Below, piece after piece: positions 6,403 to 9,616 of a stretch of DNA of 9,616 bases. The DNA is from Rhodoluna sp. (GTDB lineage: Bacteria > Actinomycetota > Actinomycetes > Actinomycetales > Microbacteriaceae): NCBI GenBank assembly GCA_017984715.1, contig JAGNYY010000025.1:1-9616 (forward strand). The letters are read 5' to 3'. The notes beneath the pieces are model-generated. The model did not search any database. It was not told where the DNA came from and worked only from the letters and a program-made list of their open reading frames with translations. Position numbers and translations under genes: made by a program. Numbering within the stretch: the stretch's first letter is position 1; the number at the start of each line of letters is the position of its first letter.

Positions 6403-7268
6403 CCAAGCCATCCTCGGCGATTCCACGCGTGATGCTTGGCAACACCAGGGTGACCGGCAAAGAGCAGTATTACACCCCGGCAGACCTTGCCGAACGCCTC
6501 ATGGCCGAGGTTGAAAAACTGGTCCCAGATCTTGCGAAACGAACGGTAATTGAACCGGCTGGCGGCACCGGGGCATTCATCCAAGCGGCTCAGAATCGTG
6601 GAGTCACAGAGTTTTTGTCATTCGACATCGAGCCAAAACACTCGCTGGTCAAGCGGGCCGACTTTCTGCATCAAAAAATTAAAGCCAAAGATGCCCTGAC
6701 CATTTCAAACCCGCCATTCGGTCGAAACAACTCGCTCAGCATTCCGTTTTTCAATAAGGCGGCAGAGCACAGCGAATTCATCTGCTTCATCGTGCCAAGG
6801 TCCTGGCGCAAATGGTCGGTAATCAACCGCCTCGACCGCAGGTTTCACCTGGTTGCCGATCACGACATCCTGGTCGACTATGTCGATGAATCGGGCGAGC
6901 GCCTATCTAAGCGCACCAGTTTGAGCACCTGCTTTCAGATTTGGCAGCGCCGTTCTGAACTTCGACCACTGGTCAAGGTTCAAGATCTGGGCGTGATTCA
7001 GAAATGCGACCCGGTCGACGCTGACGTTGCACTGACGATTTTTGGTTTCGGTTGCGGAAAAGTGCGAACCGAATTCGAGCGCAAACCAAACTCGACCGTG
7101 ATGTTTCTGAGAGTTTTGCACCCTCAGGCTCTGGCAGCCTTAAAGAGCGTAGATTTCAATAGGTTCTCAAAAAACACCGCCTACACCGAAGCCCTCGCGC
7201 TTCCGGAGATCAACTACCTGTTGAACGAAGCGATCTTTGGGAATCCTCACCTAGAAGAACCGAGTTAA
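6393..7268 (+). CDS. Solitary adenine-N6 DNA methyltransferase-like protein
   Basis: This is a probable S-adenosylmethionine-dependent methyltransferase of 291 residues. Visible motifs in order are QYYTPADLAERL (25-36, like motif X or the N-terminal TP element of many N6-adenine methyltransferases), IEPAGGTGAF (53-62, motif I, cofactor loop), FDIEP (77-81, acidic motif II position), ADFL (89-92, motif III position) and SNPPFG (105-110, the NPPF catalytic motif IV). FICFIVPRSWRK follows, as in the downstream strand of such enzymes. The NPPF motif points to methylation of an exocyclic amine, most often adenine in DNA; RNA or protein targets are not excluded. The remaining C-terminal region (about 150-291) is short for a target-recognition domain and has no motif I know. 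There is no restriction endonuclease or specificity subunit beside it. The ATG at 6393 seems leaderless; an alternative is the ATG at 6432. It is followed seven bases later by an ABC exporter gene, probably in one transcript. Confidence 0.8.
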   Translation: MPSTKPSSAIPRVMLGNTRVTGKEQYYTPADLAERLMAEVEKLVPDLAKRTVIEPAGGTGAFIQAAQNRGVTEFLSFDIEPKHSLVKRADFLHQKIKAKDALTISNPPFGRNNSLSIPFFNKAAEHSEFICFIVPRSWRKWSVINRLDRRFHLVADHDILVDYVDESGERLSKRTSLSTCFQIWQRRSELRPLVKVQDLGVIQKCDPVDADVALTIFGFGCGKVRTEFERKPNSTVMFLRVLHPQALAALKSVDFNRFSKNTAYTEALALPEINYLLNEAIFGNPHLEEPS

Positions 7269-7275
7269 GCAGAGC

Positions 7276-9090
7276 ATGAGCATGATGGGTGGCCGCGGAC
7301 GCGGTCGAGGTTTAGCACCGAAAGACAACGGGCCAAAGGCCAAATTCTCGCAGCTGGTTCCATATCTGCTCGAACACAAAGGCGCGCTATGGATAGCGAT
7401 GGCGCTCTCTGTGCTGGGTGCCGCAATCAGCCTGGCCCAACCCTTGGTCGTCGGTCAGGTCATCACCGCCGTTCAATCAGGCGCCGACCTAGGCGGTCTG
7501 GTCTTCATCCTTGTTGTCGTGATCCTAGGCAGCGCAGTCACCGGTGGGTTCATGTATTACGTGCTTGCCAAGGCCGGTGAAGGTGTGGTTCTGTCTGCAC
7601 GACAGAAACTGGCCCATCGCCTTTTGAAGTTGCCAATTCACGAGTATGACCTGCGCCGCACCGGCGACCTGGTTTCGAGAGTTGGCTCTGACACCACCCT
7701 GCTGCGCGCGGTGCTAACCCAGGGTCTAGTTGACGCGGTCGGCGGCATTTTGATTTTCGTCGGCTCGCTGATTGCCATGGCCATCATTGACCCGCTGCTT
7801 CTGGGCCTAACTTTGCTAATGGTTGTGATTGCCATTGCTTCGATTTCGGTCACCGCACGCCAGGTTCGATCGGCAACCACCAAGGCACAGCAGCGAGTTG
7901 GCGACATGTCGGCAGCGGTTGACCGCGCACTCTCTGCGGTTCGCACCATCCGTGCCGCTCGGGCTGAAGAGCGTGAGAGCAAGGCGATTTCCAAGGATGC
8001 CGGTGAGGCATTCCACCAGGGCGTGAAGATTGCCCGCATCAATGCAATGATCACCCCGATTGCCGGGCTAGCAATGAACGGCGCATTCATCGTGGTTCTG
8101 GGTGTTGGTGGCTATCGCGTCGCAACCGGCACCACCTCTGTGGCCAGCCTGATCACCTTCATTTTGCTGATGTTCCAAATGATTCGCCCGCTTGGCCAAG
8201 CCTTTGGCGCTTACAGCTCGGTTCAGTCTGGGCTTGGTGCACTCGCCCGAATTCAGGAAATCTTGGATGTTCCCCTCGAAGAAACCGAATCGGAAGCGCG
8301 CAACGCGGCCAAGGTGGTTGCGGCGAACGACACTGCGCTGGAGTTCGACAAGGTTTCGTTTGGTTATGCGGCGCCTCCTGTTTCTGAAGACAACCCAAAC
8401 CCTGAGAGCCGCGAAGTTCTAGACCAGGTTTCGTTTGCCATCCCCCGCGGTTCGCGCGTGGCGCTGGTCGGCCCATCCGGGTCTGGTAAGTCGACAATCT
8501 TCTCGCTCATCGAACGCTTCTATGAGCCTTCGAGCGGGCAGATTTTGCTCGATGGCCAGGCGGTCACATCTATTAGCCGCAGTGCTCTTCGCTCACAGAT
8601 TGGTTATGTAGAGCAGGACGCACCGGTGCTCGCGGGTTCGTTGCGAGCCAACCTAATGATTGGTTCGCCAGATGCCACCGATGAGCAGCTAACCGCCGTT
8701 TTGGCCGAGGTAAACCTGACCGAGGTTCTAGAGCGCGATAAGCGCGGCCTCGATGCCGAGGTAGGCGAGAACGGAATCATGCTTTCTGGCGGCGAGCGCC
8801 AACGGTTGGCCATAGCTCGAGCGCTCCTATCTGCCCCTCCGATCCTGTTGCTCGATGAATCAACCTCTTCGCTTGATGGCTTGAATGAGCAGCGCATGCG
8901 CGACGCGATTGATTCGGTAGCCAAGAACCGCACTCTGCTTGTCATTGCACATCGACTATCCACCGTGGTCGACAGCGATCAGATCATCGTGCTGGAACAC
9001 GGCAAGGTAATCGGTGTTGGCACCCACAGCGAGCTGGTGGTTTCTACCCCGCTCTATAAGAAACTGGCCAAGCAACAGCTGCTTGTTTAA
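7276..9090 (+). CDS. ABC exporter half-transporter (fused membrane and ATPase domains)
   Basis: This is a 604-residue type I (MsbA/LmrA/MDR-like) ABC exporter half, expected to work as a dimer in the cytoplasmic membrane. A short Gly/Arg-rich cytoplasmic start (GGRGRGRG) is followed by a six-helix membrane domain, roughly residues 38-310. The nucleotide-binding domain has Walker A GPSGSGKST (399-407), Q-loop YVEQDAP, signature LSGGERQ (503-509), Walker B ILLLDE with the catalytic glutamate (523-528) and the switch histidine in IAHRLSTV (H559). All catalytic residues are present, so a homodimer would be active; no second half-transporter lies next to it. The substrate is unknown. Three in-frame ATGs (7276, 7282, 7285) lie close together; the first is chosen because it is only seven bases after the methyltransferase stop, consistent with coupling. 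The Shine-Dalgarno sequence is weak. No terminator is visible after the gene, so readthrough into the kynureninase gene is possible. Confidence 0.93.
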   Translation: MSMMGGRGRGRGLAPKDNGPKAKFSQLVPYLLEHKGALWIAMALSVLGAAISLAQPLVVGQVITAVQSGADLGGLVFILVVVILGSAVTGGFMYYVLAKAGEGVVLSARQKLAHRLLKLPIHEYDLRRTGDLVSRVGSDTTLLRAVLTQGLVDAVGGILIFVGSLIAMAIIDPLLLGLTLLMVVIAIASISVTARQVRSATTKAQQRVGDMSAAVDRALSAVRTIRAARAEERESKAISKDAGEAFHQGVKIARINAMITPIAGLAMNGAFIVVLGVGGYRVATGTTSVASLITFILLMFQMIRPLGQAFGAYSSVQSGLGALARIQEILDVPLEETESEARNAAKVVAANDTALEFDKVSFGYAAPPVSEDNPNPESREVLDQVSFAIPRGSRVALVGPSGSGKSTIFSLIERFYEPSSGQILLDGQAVTSISRSALRSQIGYVEQDAPVLAGSLRANLMIGSPDATDEQLTAVLAEVNLTEVLERDKRGLDAEVGENGIMLSGGERQRLAIARALLSAPPILLLDESTSSLDGLNEQRMRDAIDSVAKNRTLLVIAHRLSTVVDSDQIIVLEHGKVIGVGTHSELVVSTPLYKKLAKQQLLV

Positions 9091-9094
9091 CTTG

Positions 9095-9134
9095 TATTCT
9101 TAGAAAAGAATTTCAATGTTGAAAGGTGTGCCCC
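9095..9134 (+). promoter_or_regulatory. Predicted promoter/operator and ribosome site of the kynureninase gene
   Basis: TATTCT at 9095-9100 fits TANNNT; the 17-base spacing leads only to a weak -35 (GCAACA, 9072-9077) inside the previous gene. A transcript starting near 9107 would have a leader of about 28 bases. Two inverted repeats cover this stretch: ATTCTT/AAGAAT (9096-9111, four-base spacer) over the -10 and start site, and TTTCAA/TTGAAA (9111-9124, two-base spacer) reaching the Shine-Dalgarno. AAAGG at 9122-9126, eight bases before ATG 9135, is a normal ribosome site and fixes the start. Confidence 0.5.
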
Positions 9135-9616
9135 ATGGCTCTGCCAACCGAACGCTCGTATGCCGAGGCTCTCGATGCTAGCGACCCGCTAGCCAAATAC
9201 AAGTCGCAGTTTCAGATCAGCGACCCTGAGCTTTGCTACCTCGACGGCAACTCGCTAGGGCGTCTGCCGCTGGCCGCGATTAGTGGCGTCAACGATTTTC
9301 TGACCAATGAATGGGGTCGCGAACTAGTCGACGGTTGGTCACACTGGATCGACGAATCGCAGGCCGCCGGAAACCTACTTGGCCGATCGGTTCTCGGTGC
9401 AGCCGAAGGTCAAACCCTGGTTCAAGACACCACCTCGGTCAATTTTTATCAGATGTGTTTGGCGGCCATCAAGGCTCGACCGGGTCGCAAGACCATCATC
9501 ATCGATGCATCGAACTTCCCGACCGACCGCTACATCCTTGCCGGAATCGCCAAGGACTTCGGCCTCAACTTGGTCACTCTGAACAACGACGGCTCTGGCG
9601 GGCCAGGTTCGGTTGA
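9135..9616 (+). CDS. kynU: Kynureninase, 3'-truncated by the window end
   Basis: Kynureninase is a pyridoxal-phosphate enzyme that cleaves L-kynurenine to anthranilate and alanine (or 3-hydroxykynurenine to 3-hydroxyanthranilate), in tryptophan degradation or NAD synthesis from tryptophan. The first 160 residues are present and the frame runs open off the window. Family marks are YLDGNSLGRLP (35-45), EWGRELVDGW (59-68), the cofactor-phosphate segment DTTSVNFYQ (98-106) and FPTDRY (128-133), where the Phe stacks over the cofactor. The PLP-binding lysine and the C-terminal domain lie beyond the window, so completeness cannot be judged. The start is well supported by AAAGG eight bases upstream and by the family N-terminus. 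It appears to start a new transcription unit; no other kynurenine-pathway gene is visible here. Confidence 0.93.
   Translation, partial: MALPTERSYAEALDASDPLAKYKSQFQISDPELCYLDGNSLGRLPLAAISGVNDFLTNEWGRELVDGWSHWIDESQAAGNLLGRSVLGAAEGQTLVQDTTSVNFYQMCLAAIKARPGRKTIIIDASNFPTDRYILAGIAKDFGLNLVTLNNDGSGGPGSV

Noticed and set aside
6367..6426. Longer N-terminus for the minus-strand ATPase, starting at 6426
   Set aside because: It would overlap the divergent methyltransferase gene and cover the predicted promoter, and the added residues do not resemble NodI-type proteins.
7638..8090. 150-residue open frame on the - strand inside the ABC exporter gene
   Set aside because: It is Ser/Arg/Thr-rich in the manner of an antisense shadow of a GC-biased gene and lies wholly within the membrane domain coding region.
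8604..8963. 119-residue open frame on the - strand opposite the exporter ATPase domain
   Set aside because: It is a shadow frame over the conserved signature and Walker B region, rich in Ser and Arg, with no family resemblance.
6393..9090. Restriction-modification or phage-defence island
   Set aside because: Only a methyltransferase is present; the neighbour is an ordinary ABC exporter, and no nuclease, helicase, specificity subunit or integrase is seen.
9096..9111. Inverted repeat after the ABC exporter gene as a terminator
   Set aside because: The stem has six pairs, nearly all A-T, and lacks a following T-run; its place over the -10 box suits an operator better.
9311..9616. 101-residue + strand open frame in another frame near the window end
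   Set aside because: The frame starting at 9135 encodes clear kynureninase motifs across the same bases, so this one is a shadow.

Overview
The window reads as chromosomal DNA from an actinobacterium, most likely Microbacteriaceae-like. The reasons are the moderately high GC by eye, tightly packed genes, actinobacterial-type RibD and RibBA sequences, and starts placed directly after a -10-like box. The GC is not extreme and gaps between genes are very short. This suggests a compact-genome, possibly freshwater lineage, but that placement is inference. No mobile element, CRISPR array, rRNA or tRNA was seen.

Region 1 (1-3706, + strand) is a riboflavin operon: ribD (5' end outside the window), ribE (riboflavin synthase), ribBA (bifunctional), ribH (lumazine synthase), and an unrecognised four-helix membrane protein. 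Every junction is a stop/start overlap (TAATG, TAATG, ATGA, ATGA). GTP goes through the RibA half of RibBA, then RibD; ribulose 5-phosphate goes through the RibB half. RibH joins the two branches into lumazine and RibE makes riboflavin. A strong palindromic terminator closes the operon and, read the other way, also closes region 2.

Region 2 (6402-3717, - strand) is a three-gene ABC-2 export operon of the NodI/NodJ or DrrA/DrrB type: one ATPase followed by two different, related permeases. The genes overlap at both junctions. A -35/-10 pair sits so close to the proposed ATPase start that the mRNA is probably leaderless.

Region 3 (6381-9090, + strand) diverges from region 2 across a 26-bp gap. 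It carries a solitary adenine-N6 methyltransferase-like gene with an NPPF motif and no restriction partner. Seven bases later comes a full-length ABC exporter half-transporter (membrane domain plus ATPase).

Region 4 (9091-9616, + strand) is the 5' part of a kynureninase gene. Its 44-bp upstream gap holds a -10-like box, two adjoining inverted repeats and a good Shine-Dalgarno sequence.

Most of the window is ordinary housekeeping and transport. The points most worth a second look are the orphan methyltransferase, the crowded divergent promoter region, the unknown membrane protein locked to the riboflavin operon, and the palindromes before kynureninase. No clearly new multi-gene system can be demonstrated here. 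No gene-free stretch exceeds 300 bases; the longest gap is about 60 bases.
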